Source of the DNA: Caprella mutica
Lineage: Eukaryota > Arthropoda > Malacostraca > Amphipoda > Caprellidae
Direction of reading: 5' to 3'
DNA length: 64,000 bases
NCBI GenBank assembly: GCA_947561585.1
Contig: CANNZV010000432.1
Coordinates: 1 to 64,000 of the forward strand
Within the stretch, counting starts at the first letter, position 1; each line of letters opens with the position of its first letter. Of this stretch, positions 39,187 through 47,756 are shown one piece after another. Under the pieces are notes generated by a model. The model had not been told where the DNA came from and searched no databases. It was given only the letters and a program-made list of their open reading frames with translations. Position numbers and translations under genes: made by a program.

Positions 39187-39854
39187 TAGAAGGTTTTTTA
39201 GATACTGTCTCTACCTCATAATGGCCTTGTTACACGGTGCGAGTAAACGTGCAAGATGGTCTAGCCAGTTACTGTAGTGCAACTACTCGCACAGTGTGAC
39301 AGCATCAGCCGAGTAGCTGTCATGGAGATTTAATGCTATGAACATTGAGTTACTGGCATGCAAGTACAGTTAGACAGTAACATAGCACCATGTAAGAAGG
39401 CAATAAACTTCTATCGATACAGTGCTGCAAGAATAATGTTTTTATGAATACTGTTATTAAGGTTGACTCTTTTCTGATAGGTCAGATGGGAGAAGGAGCC
39501 AACAATGGGCGGATCACTTAACCGTTAATGCTCCGCCTCCAGTTATATATGACTTGAATCAAAACAATTGTAAAATTATAAGAGTTGGAAACTCAACATA
39601 GATGGCTGTAAGGTAGTTTGTTGTATCCGCTAGTTAGTTGTACTGCACACTTCATTATATTTTAATGACCTGACAGGGGTTTCAGGGAGGTATCTTCCAT
39701 ATACTCATTGGTCAATCTCAATAGCCAATCAATGAGTTAGTAACCTTAATAATAATATTTTATAAAACTTATCTGTAAAGAGCAATATTACTAAAACTAT
39801 ATTTTTAGTATAGTGGTAATAACATTGTAATTTCTAACCTCAGAGCTGCCACCC
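39187..39854 (+). mobile_element. Dispersed foldback-like element, copy C, interrupted by a MITE
   Basis: The left end matches the family text GATACTGTCTCTACC and continues after the insertion at CTTCTATCGATACAGTGCTG. It contains GGAGCCAACA, a GTAC-TGCACACTTCA family word at about 39639, and CTCATTGGTCAATCTCAATA, and ends GCTGCCACCC. Without the insert it is about 485 bp, like copies A and D. Confidence 0.85.
39222..39403. mobile_element. 182-bp Harbinger-like MITE nested in copy C
   Basis: Inverted ends ATGGCCTTGTTACACGGTGC (39221-39240) and GCACCATGTAAGAAGGCAAT (39385-39404) match at 17 of 20 positions. TAA occurs on each side (39219-39221, 39404-39406). Removing the insert plus one TAA restores the sequence seen in other family copies. 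A 3-bp TAA duplication and GGCC-type ends fit PIF/Harbinger MITEs. It has no coding capacity. Confidence 0.8.
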
Positions 39855-40119
39855 ATTAACACGATTAAAATACCTTGTCAAACTCTATCACCAGGTTATT
39901 TAAAGGTAATACAGTGTATGTAAGTAATCACTCTATTATAGCCAAAGAATTATTAAATGATACCAAAGGCAGTTTCTCACCTGTTGAAGTACATTAACCA
40001 TCACCTAACTGAATAAAGTGAGTTGTTAGAACTTACAGCCTGATAATGAATTGGAGGTAATCATAGAGTGGCATAGTTTGACGTACTTTAATATTCCTGG
40101 TGGTACTTATGTGAACTGT

Positions 40120-40303
40120 GGGTTAAACACGTTAGACAAAGGGTTAAATACGGTAGACAAAGGGTTAAATACGGTAGACAAAGGGTTAAATACGGTAGAC
40201 AAAGGGTTAAATACGGTAGACAAAGGGTTAAATACGGTAGAAAAAGGGTTAAATGCGGTAGATAACGGGTTGAATATGGTAGACAAAGGGTTAAATACAT
40301 AAT
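40120..40303. repeat. 21-bp minisatellite, about 9 copies
   Basis: The unit is GGGTTAAATACGGTAGACAA plus A. The right-hand units carry several substitutions (ATGCGGTAGATAAC, GAATATGG). 40304-40977 holds only unrecognised short ORFs. Confidence 0.95.
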
Positions 40304-41138
40304 GATTTAGATTCAAATTAACTAGACAATTAAGTTTGTTCCTGTAGGTGACATGTTCATTATTTCGTATCACGCAAGCCTTTAAACTTTAAAGGTAATG
40401 GAGGAGAGGGAAATGCAGACTAAATTAGGAACTGAAAGAGGAATATTGAGAATTTAGAAATTTACTGTGGAGTAAATCATTAGACATTGTAGGTACATTA
40501 TTTGAAATTGATCTTCGAGATAAAGCTAATTTTTGGCAATATATGGATTATAATTATGATTACTGTACCAAAAAAAATATATTCAAGTTATAAAAGTGTA
40601 AATTTGAATCGAAAAACACCATTCCCCAATTTAATTTTTCCCCATTTTATAATTTCTTCTTGTATCACCGGAGTGAATTCAGAACATTGCATCTTGATGG
40701 CAAACCCACCAGAAAACAACCAACACAAATTAGATTTTCTTATTCCCTGAACACCTTTCCATTTGAGTCTAAGATTATACATGCAATAAGTCTTGCAATT
40801 GTCTCAGCCATTGCTATTACTTTAAATAGTCTTTACTTTCCATTACTTTTAGAGGCACGTACGAAAACACTCTCCTTCATCTCTTGGCTTCACGAGGTAA
40901 ATTGCACTGAAGAGTTCTTATTTGTTTGAACATTTTTAAACTTGTAAGTTAGGTGTGTTCAACATTTTTGCATCAGTTAGCGACGAAATTATTAGGACAC
41001 CCTCTACTTTTCAATAATTAATCAATAACTCAAAAACTATTGTTTACACAGTCCTCAGTTTTTCACATGCTAAAAAGTCCGTCATAGAAAATATTCTAAG
41101 AGTTTGCAAATCCGGTTCTAGGTAAATTCCCCCGCGTA

Positions 41139-41270
41139 AAACTCCGTCACGGAAAGTTCAACCAGGTATGTTCCACCGCTGGTAAGCTCCACCACGGAAT
41201 ATTCCACCGCCGGAAAATTCCACCACGGAAGATTCCACCGCCGGACAATACCACCACGGAAGATTCCACC
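41139..41270. repeat. 16-bp GC-richer repeat with GGAANATTCC dyads, inside the Tc1-like element
   Basis: Half-units of about 16 bp read GGAANATTCCACCRC. Dyads GGAATATTCC (41196-41205), GGAAAATTCC (41212-41221) and GGAAGATTCC (41227-41236, 41258-41267) each fit GAANNTTC, and GGAAAGTTC near 41151 is a fifth. The base composition is clearly richer in G+C than the surroundings. Confidence 0.85.
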
Positions 41271-42360
41271 GCATAATATTGGATTTCATTTACAGAAGGT
41301 ATAACATTTAATATTAACTGATTAAAAGAAACATGTTTTTTTTTGTGGTAACAGAACAACATTTCATTAGTTAGAAATTTAAGAATTTATAAGAATATGT
41401 TATGTTAAGTCAAGAACTACGAGATGAACTAAGGCGAACATACGAAATAATAGACAGATCAAACGATCTTTTAAATATGAATCAACCAAATTTTTAATAA
41501 AATTTAAATCGTGGAAATTCAACAATAAAGTTCCACTGCCCCATGCAGTGACCAACAATTCAGATTCCGTTTGATTATCCTTTAAACATATATATGTTGA
41601 AACTGAAATTAAGGATAATATTTTGTTTGTAACATAAATTATATTTTATATATATTATCTATCACCCAAGTTTTTAAATGTACCAAAATATATTTCAATT
41701 TAAATAAAAGGTTTAATTATTGAATTTGACACTTTGTGAAATAAAATGTTTAATAATTAGTATAGATATATTTTAATATAAAAAGAAAAATTACAAAGCT
41801 GAAACTTTCTGTAGCTGTTTAATAATCTCTTTTGAAACTAATACGAAATAAAGTTTAGATATGATGCGTTTCAATAAAATTTTGAAAATAAAGTTAAGCA
41901 GGTAAATTGCGGTACAAATGAAAATCATAAATTCAAAACTCACATAAGATATATAAATCATAACACGTACAGAGTTTCTTTTGATATGCAACATCTTAAT
42001 ATAAACGCAGTTCAGCAAGTCTCTGATTTAAATTGACTCTAAAGAAATAGACATTAAAAACATGCTTGTCATATTGCTGCTTTTCAATAATGAAACCAAA
42101 CAAAATTTATTTTTGTATCAAATATTAAAATCTGAACTAAAGTGTTTATGTTGACAGATTCAAAAAGCTAAATTTATCAGTGTTGCCACAGGTTAGTGTT
42201 CGAATACCAGCGTCATAGTCTGTCACTATTAAAATATTTAACGCCCATATGATGGATTATTAATTGTTTTATTTATTTATAATTATCAATTACCTAGACT
42301 TAGAAATACATTTTAAAATAAACTGTTTATTTATACTGTTTATTCGTATATTTTTTCAAA

Positions 42361-42642
42361 ATGGTGGAATCTTCCTGGTGCAAGAAAGACGAAGCTTTTT
42401 CTGCCAAAGAACAATGTGCCAACATTTACACCTGGAAGTTAGTCAATGATTTTTTAGGTTGTTTCTCTTTAAGAGAAGCTGGAAAGTTAGGTGCAATTGA
42501 AGGCGTAATGAAATATGACGATTATGTAAATATATTGGATGAAAACCTCCAAAATCGGCTCAAAGTTCGGGTCTTGGATGAAAATAGGTCTAACTGTATG
42601 AATAATTTTGTTTCACCAACTTTTGTAGTTTTTGTTTATTAA
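42361..42642 (+). pseudogene. Tc1/mariner transposase fragment
   Basis: The 93-codon frame contains the signature order of a Tc1-family DDE transposase core: a WCKKDEAF segment (cf. the family's VWRK..EAF), then GCFSLREAGKLGAIEGVM (cf. WGCFS..G.G.L..I.G.M) and YDDYVNILDENLQ (cf. the Y..IL..NL motif). Only this middle part is present. The N-terminal DNA-binding half is not recognisable upstream. The frame changes to unrelated residues after DENLQN and then stops before the second catalytic-Asp region (QDND..H in the family). The family tryptophan before GCFS is replaced by leucine. The Met used as start (42361) is just the first in the frame and unlikely to be the true start. It lies between matched inverted repeats and is non-functional by appearance. 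Confidence 0.8.
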
Positions 42643-43082
42643 AGCTCTTGTAAATGAAATATTGTTCTAAATTTTGTATTATAATCCTTATTGCCTACTT
42701 TTTACTTTCTGAAAAACTGAGGCGTACACATTACACAATCATTTTTTTAAATTATTTAAGATATGATTCGCAAGTAAAGGGTGTACGAATAATTTCGTCC
42801 CTAATAGTATGTGTTCAAAGCCTATGGTCTAAGCCTATCACCTGAAACTAAATCTCGAATATTTTTGATGCATGATAGGCTATACTCAGTTGATTTAATT
42901 TTTGATTTTATATTTAATATATTTAATTTGATTACTATTTAAGAAACTCCAAATCGTTTGTAATCGATTTTTAAAATTAGTACAATAAATTGAAAACAAA
43001 CACACATTCTTCTTTCCTTAATAACCCCTACTGATCTAATGGTTATTTCCGTCATTTAGTATTTAGCGCCAAGGACTTAGTC

Positions 43083-43178
43083 ACCGTCTGACGGTCTTAG
43101 CGGAAGGTTCTCCCTGAACTTCTCTCCGATATCTCCTTTACCAACTTTGTAAACAAACAACATGGCAGAGGACGAGGA
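43083..43178 (+). other. Candidate 5' end and first coding exon (speculative)
   Basis: A locally GC-richer patch contains the perfect dyad ACCGTCTGACGGT (43083-43095). AACAACATGG (ATG at 43162) follows, then 17 coding bases giving MAEDE, ending at GA|GTGAGTAT, a good splice-donor match at 43179. Short acidic first exons of this kind are common in arthropod genes, but no continuation exon was found and the sequence also simply stops at TGA if unspliced. The gene, if real, is unknown. It lies on the same strand, 1.7 kb upstream of the Ig exon, but nothing ties it to that gene. Confidence 0.2.
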
Positions 43179-43201
43179 GTGAGTATTACTCAGGGGGGAG
43201 G

Positions 43202-43448
43202 GGGCAAGTTTTGAGTTATTGGACAGCTACACATCTTCGGTCATATGAGAACAAATGCATAATTTTATAGGTATCCATGATGTCTGAAGGTATCATGGAT
43301 ACCTATTTAAAGAACGAGTGAAGCATTTAAAATAGTATCCGTGATGCGTTCAGGTGTCCTGGATACCAAAGTAAAGAGTTAAATTTGTCACTTTTTTCTC
43401 TCACAAGATCGTAAATGTGTAACTGTCCCGTAACTCGTAACTTACCCT
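43202..43448. mobile_element. Foldback MITE with central 15-bp hairpin
   Basis: Arm 43206-43234 (starting AAGTTTTGAGTTATTGGACA) and the reverse complement of 43415-43443 (AAGTTACGAGTTACGGGACA) agree at 24 of 29 positions. The centre has a perfect 15-bp stem, ATAGGTATCCATGAT (43267-43281) and ATCATGGATACCTAT (43292-43306), round a 10-base loop. A partial second copy of the GTATCC hairpin follows. Related ends occur at 46776 and 37645. No target duplication could be assigned with confidence. Confidence 0.7.
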
Positions 43449-43896
43449 ACATTAACTCTACAGGTAGGAGTTGTTTGGTGTTATTCCATTGCTGTAAGAA
43501 AGATAAAGGTGTTATTGCTGAATGAGTTCATGTTTATTCATTTGTGTTAATTAATGGGAATTGTTTAAATTAAATGTAAAATTAAAACTTTCAAATTCAG
43601 AGACGTTTGAAAACTCAACTTTGAAGGTATTTCGAAAGAATAATTATGACTTCTTTTTACCAATTTGTTGATGTGATAAAGAATATTGTTCTATAGAAAA
43701 AAAAAACAATTGAAAGTAGAGTCAAGTGTTTTGTCTATTTCACAATTTGGTTCGTAACGTTATATATTCATTACGAAAGTGAGGTAAAGTCCAGTCGTGA
43801 TAAATCATTCATAAAAATGAAAATGAATGCAAATGAGTGCAGTGTACACAAAAAAGTTATTTTTCCTCAGTCTAAAATTGCATAAAAAATATAATA

Positions 43897-44383
43897 AACA
43901 GCGCTTATGTTTCTATCGATACAGTGCTGCAAGCATAATGTTCTTACGGATAATGTTCTTAAGCTTACCTCATCTCTGATTCGTGGGTAAAGAGGAGGAG
44001 CCAACAGGAGGCAGAGTACTAGATAAACCGTTAATGCTCCGCCCTCTTTTTGCTCCTCTTCCTTGCATATAATATATGTTGAATTAAATTACATTTAAAG
44101 TAGTAAGAACTAAGAAGCTCGCAAAGATATGGCTTTTTATGTAGTTCGTTGTATCTGCTAGTTTGTTGTAATGCACACTTCACGATAGTTTAATGACGTG
44201 AAAGGAAGGTTGAGGAGAGTGACACGCCCCCCTATACTCTTATTGGTCAATCTCCATAGCCAATCTGTGAGTTAATAACCTTAAAGACTTTACACTAAAA
44301 CACTTACCCACAAGGAACAGTATGTTTAAACTATATTCCTAGTGACAATAACCATTTAATTTCTAACCTTAGACGTGCCACCC
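43897..44383 (+). mobile_element. Dispersed foldback-like element, copy D
   Basis: Begins AAACAGCGC and then jumps to TTATGTTTCTATCGATACAG, lacking about 32 bases of left-end text present in C, E and F. It keeps GAGGAGGAGCCAACAGGAGG, the TTTGTTGTAATGCACACTTC word (44162-44181) and CTCTTATTGGTCAATCTCC, and ends GTGCCACCC. Confidence 0.85.
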
Positions 44384-44694
44384 TATGAATGTGAAAGAAT
44401 ATAAAAGAATATAAATGAATGTAAGTTAATCCAAATGAATGTGTTTAACCAAATATATCCCATCTAGTGTAATATATAGCATATTCCATAATAGAATCTC
44501 ATTTCGCGTGGCCATTCTCTTTCGAATCATATATCGCACCGTAGGAGGATATCCTCAGAGACCAATAAATAGTTACTCCTCCGCATGTTTTACAACATAT
44601 GGAACAGCCTGAATATATATAGCGTCAAAGAATGGCCATATTGTCATTGTTTTATTTGACGGAGTGGAATGAATTCATGAAATATTTATTTATT

Positions 44695-44812
44695 AGAACA
44701 CATGTTGGTAACGTGACGCCTGGAACACAATAGAACACATGTTGTTAACGTGAGGCCTGTAACACAATTGAACACATATTGGAAACGTTAGGCACTGAAC
44801 ACAATAGAACAC
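44695..44812. repeat. 37-bp repeat, about 3 copies
   Basis: GAACACATGTTGGTAACGTG and variants recur three times, each followed by CCTGNAACACAAT-type text. Confidence 0.9.
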
Positions 44813-44926
44813 GTGGTGAAAAATTGAATCAATAACAACAATCATAATTTAATAAAGCATACTATTAGTAAAAAATTTTACCATTCATAAAAACTCTGTA
44901 AAATATTTTTCAATCGTAATTTTCAG

Positions 44927-45097
44927 TGTATGACTCTTCGACCAATTCCTTGGACCATTCCAAGAAGAAGAATAGACCATATCACCAGGCAGTGTCAAGT
45001 CTGGTCATAAAAAATGTTGAAGGTGATATCTTCGGCAACTACAGTTGTGCCCCAGAAAACGCTTCACCGGCTACAGTTACAGTCTATGTTCTATGAG
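44927..45097 (+). CDS. Immunoglobulin-domain exon, Dpr-like, with in-frame TGA before the donor
   Basis: An internal exon bounded by a TTTTCAG acceptor (AG at 44925-44926) and a strong donor G|GTAAGT (45098). Read from 44929 it encodes about 55 residues and ends GNYSCAPENASPATVTVYVL. D-x-x-G-x-Y-x-C is the hallmark of Ig strand F, and the following strand-G text resembles insect Dpr proteins, neuronal surface Ig proteins that pair with DIPs in synaptic matching. The family assignment is by recognition, not search. The codon after VYVL is TGA (45094-45096), and one base (G) remains before the donor. That base is in the right phase to join the next exon, so the TGA looks like an extra codon within an otherwise intact splice. 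Upstream Ig exons were not found and probably lie beyond long introns or outside the window. Possibilities are a pseudogene, an allele or assembly error, a secreted form ending here, or readthrough. Confidence 0.72.
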
Positions 45098-45428
45098 GTA
45101 AGTACAAATCCTCTGGTTGAAAAGTGAACATTGAAAAACGAAATAATTCGTAATTCCATTAGTCGTAGTATTTTCCATAACATTTTGGGTGTTCTAATGG
45201 ATTCTCACTCACACGAATATAATTTTCAAGTTTTGATTTGAAATTTGGATTTGGGGTTGTAATAATATCCTAAATAAAAATTAATTTATTTCAATAGTTG
45301 CATTTACCCTGAAAATTTCAGATTTATAAATTAATTAATAATATTTTTTTTATTTTAGGGAAACAGTCCCCTTAACGCATGTAAGTTCATCCTAGAAATA
45401 CTCACTAATTTTCTTTTTTCTTCTTCAG

Positions 45429-45526
45429 CTGGAGAGCAGTCGGCATTAACGAAACATGGCAACTCGGACTTTCACGGCAGTAAATACCTGCTGACATTTG
45501 CCGTGTTAGCTTTGCTCAGTCGGTGA
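45429..45526 (+). CDS. Terminal exon with GPI-signal-like tail, Dpr-like
   Basis: The acceptor is TTCTTCAG (AG at 45427-45428). Joined in phase to the preceding exon across a 331-bp intron, it reads A-GEQSALTKHGN, where the GE..A....HGN pattern is what I recall following strand G in Dpr proteins. It continues SDFHGSK and then the hydrophobic tail YLLTFAVLALLSR, ending at TGA 45524-45526. A short hydrophobic C-terminus after a small, polar linker is typical of GPI attachment signals, which fits outer-membrane anchoring of this family. An AATAAA at 45939-45944 could serve as polyadenylation signal. The conserved phase and sense tail argue that the exon has been under selection, despite the TGA at the end of the previous exon. 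Confidence 0.7.
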
Positions 45527-46775
45527 TTACTAGGCTACTCGACCAAAATGTAGATAGGATAACATTTATATGTGTGATCAATATGATATAAATATGTATA
45601 ATATTAGTAATATGATATGTATCGACTGTTAGGGCTTAATTTGGTGGATAGTCTTGATAAATTAGTTCTGATGATGTCATATGAATGTACAGGATCTTTT
45701 TCCTTACCGAAATCAAACTTAAATAATATCACTCCTACAAAATTATTATTTTGATTTAAGTCTATCTGACAAAATTACCTAACTTTAATATATTAATTTT
45801 GATGGAAAATTTGACATGTCATTTCCAGATGACGTTTTAATTAATGTGAAATTGAATTGACAACACGATGCTTTAAATAATATGATAAATTTTCAGATTT
45901 AACCGTTTAGTACAATTAATTAATAATAATTAAAATTGAATAAATAGCTGCCATCTAATATTTTCATTTCTACTTTCCAGTTACACAAAATTCATAATTC
46001 ATCAATATTATACGGCATTTAATTTTTTTTAAATAATTTTTTTTTAAATTGCAATCTAAAACGTTAGCTACATAACCATCATTGTTTAACAATGTAAATA
46101 ATAAAAAGGAGACATTATATCAAATGTAATTCATGTAATTTCATACTGACTCATTAGCTATTTCAATATATAAAGAATATTCTTCTTTCATTTTGTTATT
46201 CCGTTATTTCTACTGACTTTATCACTCTTATTGGCCAGAACCTTCGGTTTGTAAATCTTTCATTGTCAAATTGTAGGTGAAACTTCCTGAAAACCTATAA
46301 ATGAAAGAGAAATATATAAATACAAATCAATATCATTTTTCCCTTTTCTCAAAAACTTTACTAGGAGAAGTTCAAGTACTGACATTTCACTCATTTTCGC
46401 CATACGATCTAAAAACTTAAACTGATTTCCAAAGTTTAATTGGAAAAATTTCGGCTTCAAAATATATTTCTTCTTTCTGGTATCCAAGTTTTGGAATTGG
46501 ATTCTAAATTTTTATTGAAATAAGCAATATTTTATTTTATTTTTCTATACTAATTTTATCTGAAACTTAAAACGTGGCTCTAACGGAAAGGTTTTATTGC
46601 ATAATATACTGGCAAATTTTAATAATGTTGTTCATATTGAAAGATAATTAAATTAATACCAAGAATCTATACATATTATTCTTACATATTATTGTTAGAA
46701 CATTCTATGACACACGGTTTCATAATTCCAATCCTATGAGAAGAAAATACAAAAACTCTTCTTATGATTATATAG
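45527..46775. other. Probable 3' UTR and AT-rich flank
   Basis: Contains the AATAAA at 45939. A 73-codon minus-strand ORF at 46266-46487 is unrecognised. Confidence 0.4.
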
Positions 46776-46920
46776 GGGAGTTTACGAGTTATCGGACGAT
46801 TCCACATTTCTGATCCTATCAGAAAGAAATATTTAATTTGACTTTTTAACTTGTTATTTAGTTGGAATTCAATGGATTCCTAAAATTTCAATTTATCCCT
46901 TACCCTTTCTTCCTATTTTC
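46776..46920. mobile_element. Partial relative of the foldback MITE
   Basis: GGGGAGTTTACGAGTTATCG (from 46775) matches the outer arm of the 43202-43448 element. GGAATTCAATGGATTCC (46863-46879) occupies the place of its central hairpin, and CCCTTACCC follows near 46906. Confidence 0.55.
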
Positions 46921-46994
46921 TGATGATAAAAAAAGAAACCATGGGAATGAGTTTGTTGTTCTGTTTCCTGATATGAGATGAAACCTTAGTAAGA

Positions 46995-47191
46995 GATTTA
47001 TTTCATTTATTTCAACTCTTTACTTTATGCAAGGAGGAGGAGCCAACAGAAGGCGGAACTCTATTGGTTTAATGCTCCTCCTTTTGCAGACTCCTCCTAC
47101 TTGCTGACCAATCAGAGAAGAGTTAACCTTAAAAACAGGTAGGAGTTTATGCGGTAGAGACAGTATCTCAAAAACATTATGCATTGTTTAC
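46995..47191 (-). mobile_element. Dispersed foldback-like element, copy E (left half only)
   Basis: In reverse orientation it includes the left-end text (plus strand: GCGGTAGAGACAGTATCTC, then CATTATGCATTGTTTAC) and the central hairpin arms AGGAGGAGCCAACA and TGCAGACTCCTCCT. The half with the GTTGTACTGCACACTTC word is absent. Confidence 0.8.
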
Positions 47192-47575
47192 TATATTTTT
47201 GAAATTTTAGGTGGAAGAAAGGTAACTTATTTGGACACACCGTAAGAAAAGAATGTGAAACTGAGATTGAAAAAAAGAAAATACTTGATCGTGTTGTGAG
47301 ATTGATATTTAGTGTATACTGTATGTTAGTGTGTATACTGCATATTAAAGTGTACGTATACTGTAGATTGTAGTGTATACTATATAATAAAGTGTGAATA
47401 TACTGTATATTTCATTGCAATAGTAAAGGAATGTTCACTATGGGCTGGCTGTAGATTGATCTTAGTGGTATTCAAATTGAAATTCCACTGGTGATTGCCG
47501 AAAATACATACTTGGGTTAATGGAAATGAATTAATAGATATAGATATCTAATTATAATTTTGAATATTTTGTATC

Positions 47576-47756
47576 TTTCATACATATAATTGAGAGTCAG
47601 TTGTTCATTTTCTATATTTGTTATACAGATAAATGATAGTCAGTCTAGCAGTTTTGTATTCTTTTTTATACAGATAAATTATAGCAATTTGAATGTTTTG
47701 TACTCTTTTCATACAAATAAATGATAACGATTTAATATCTTGTATCTTTTATACAC
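47576..47756. repeat. Degenerate units at the edge of the 42-bp satellite
   Basis: About four diverged units of 39-58 bp read TTTTGTATTCTTTTTTATAC, AGATAAATGATAG and so on, and shade into TGTATCTTTTATACACTAAA just before the regular array. They align with the TATGTATTCTATTAATCAAG and TAAATGATGGTAAG halves of the satellite unit. Confidence 0.75.

Larger units (their letters stand above)
40980..42801 (+). mobile_element. Tc1-like element with degraded transposase
   Basis: The left end GACGAAATTATTAGGACACC (from 40982) and the reverse complement of the right end (42770-42799, GACGAAATTATTCGTACACC) match over about 30 bp with four differences. TA flanks both ends (40978-40979, 42802-42803), the standard Tc1/mariner target. 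A transposase fragment lies at 42361-42642. At about 1.8 kb it is longer than a typical 1.3-kb Tc1 element, and most of its left half has no recognisable coding text, so it has decayed or received other DNA. Confidence 0.78.

Noticed and set aside
42654..42845. 63-codon ORF as the continuation of the transposase
   Set aside because: The translation has none of the expected second catalytic motif and extends past the element's right terminal repeat.
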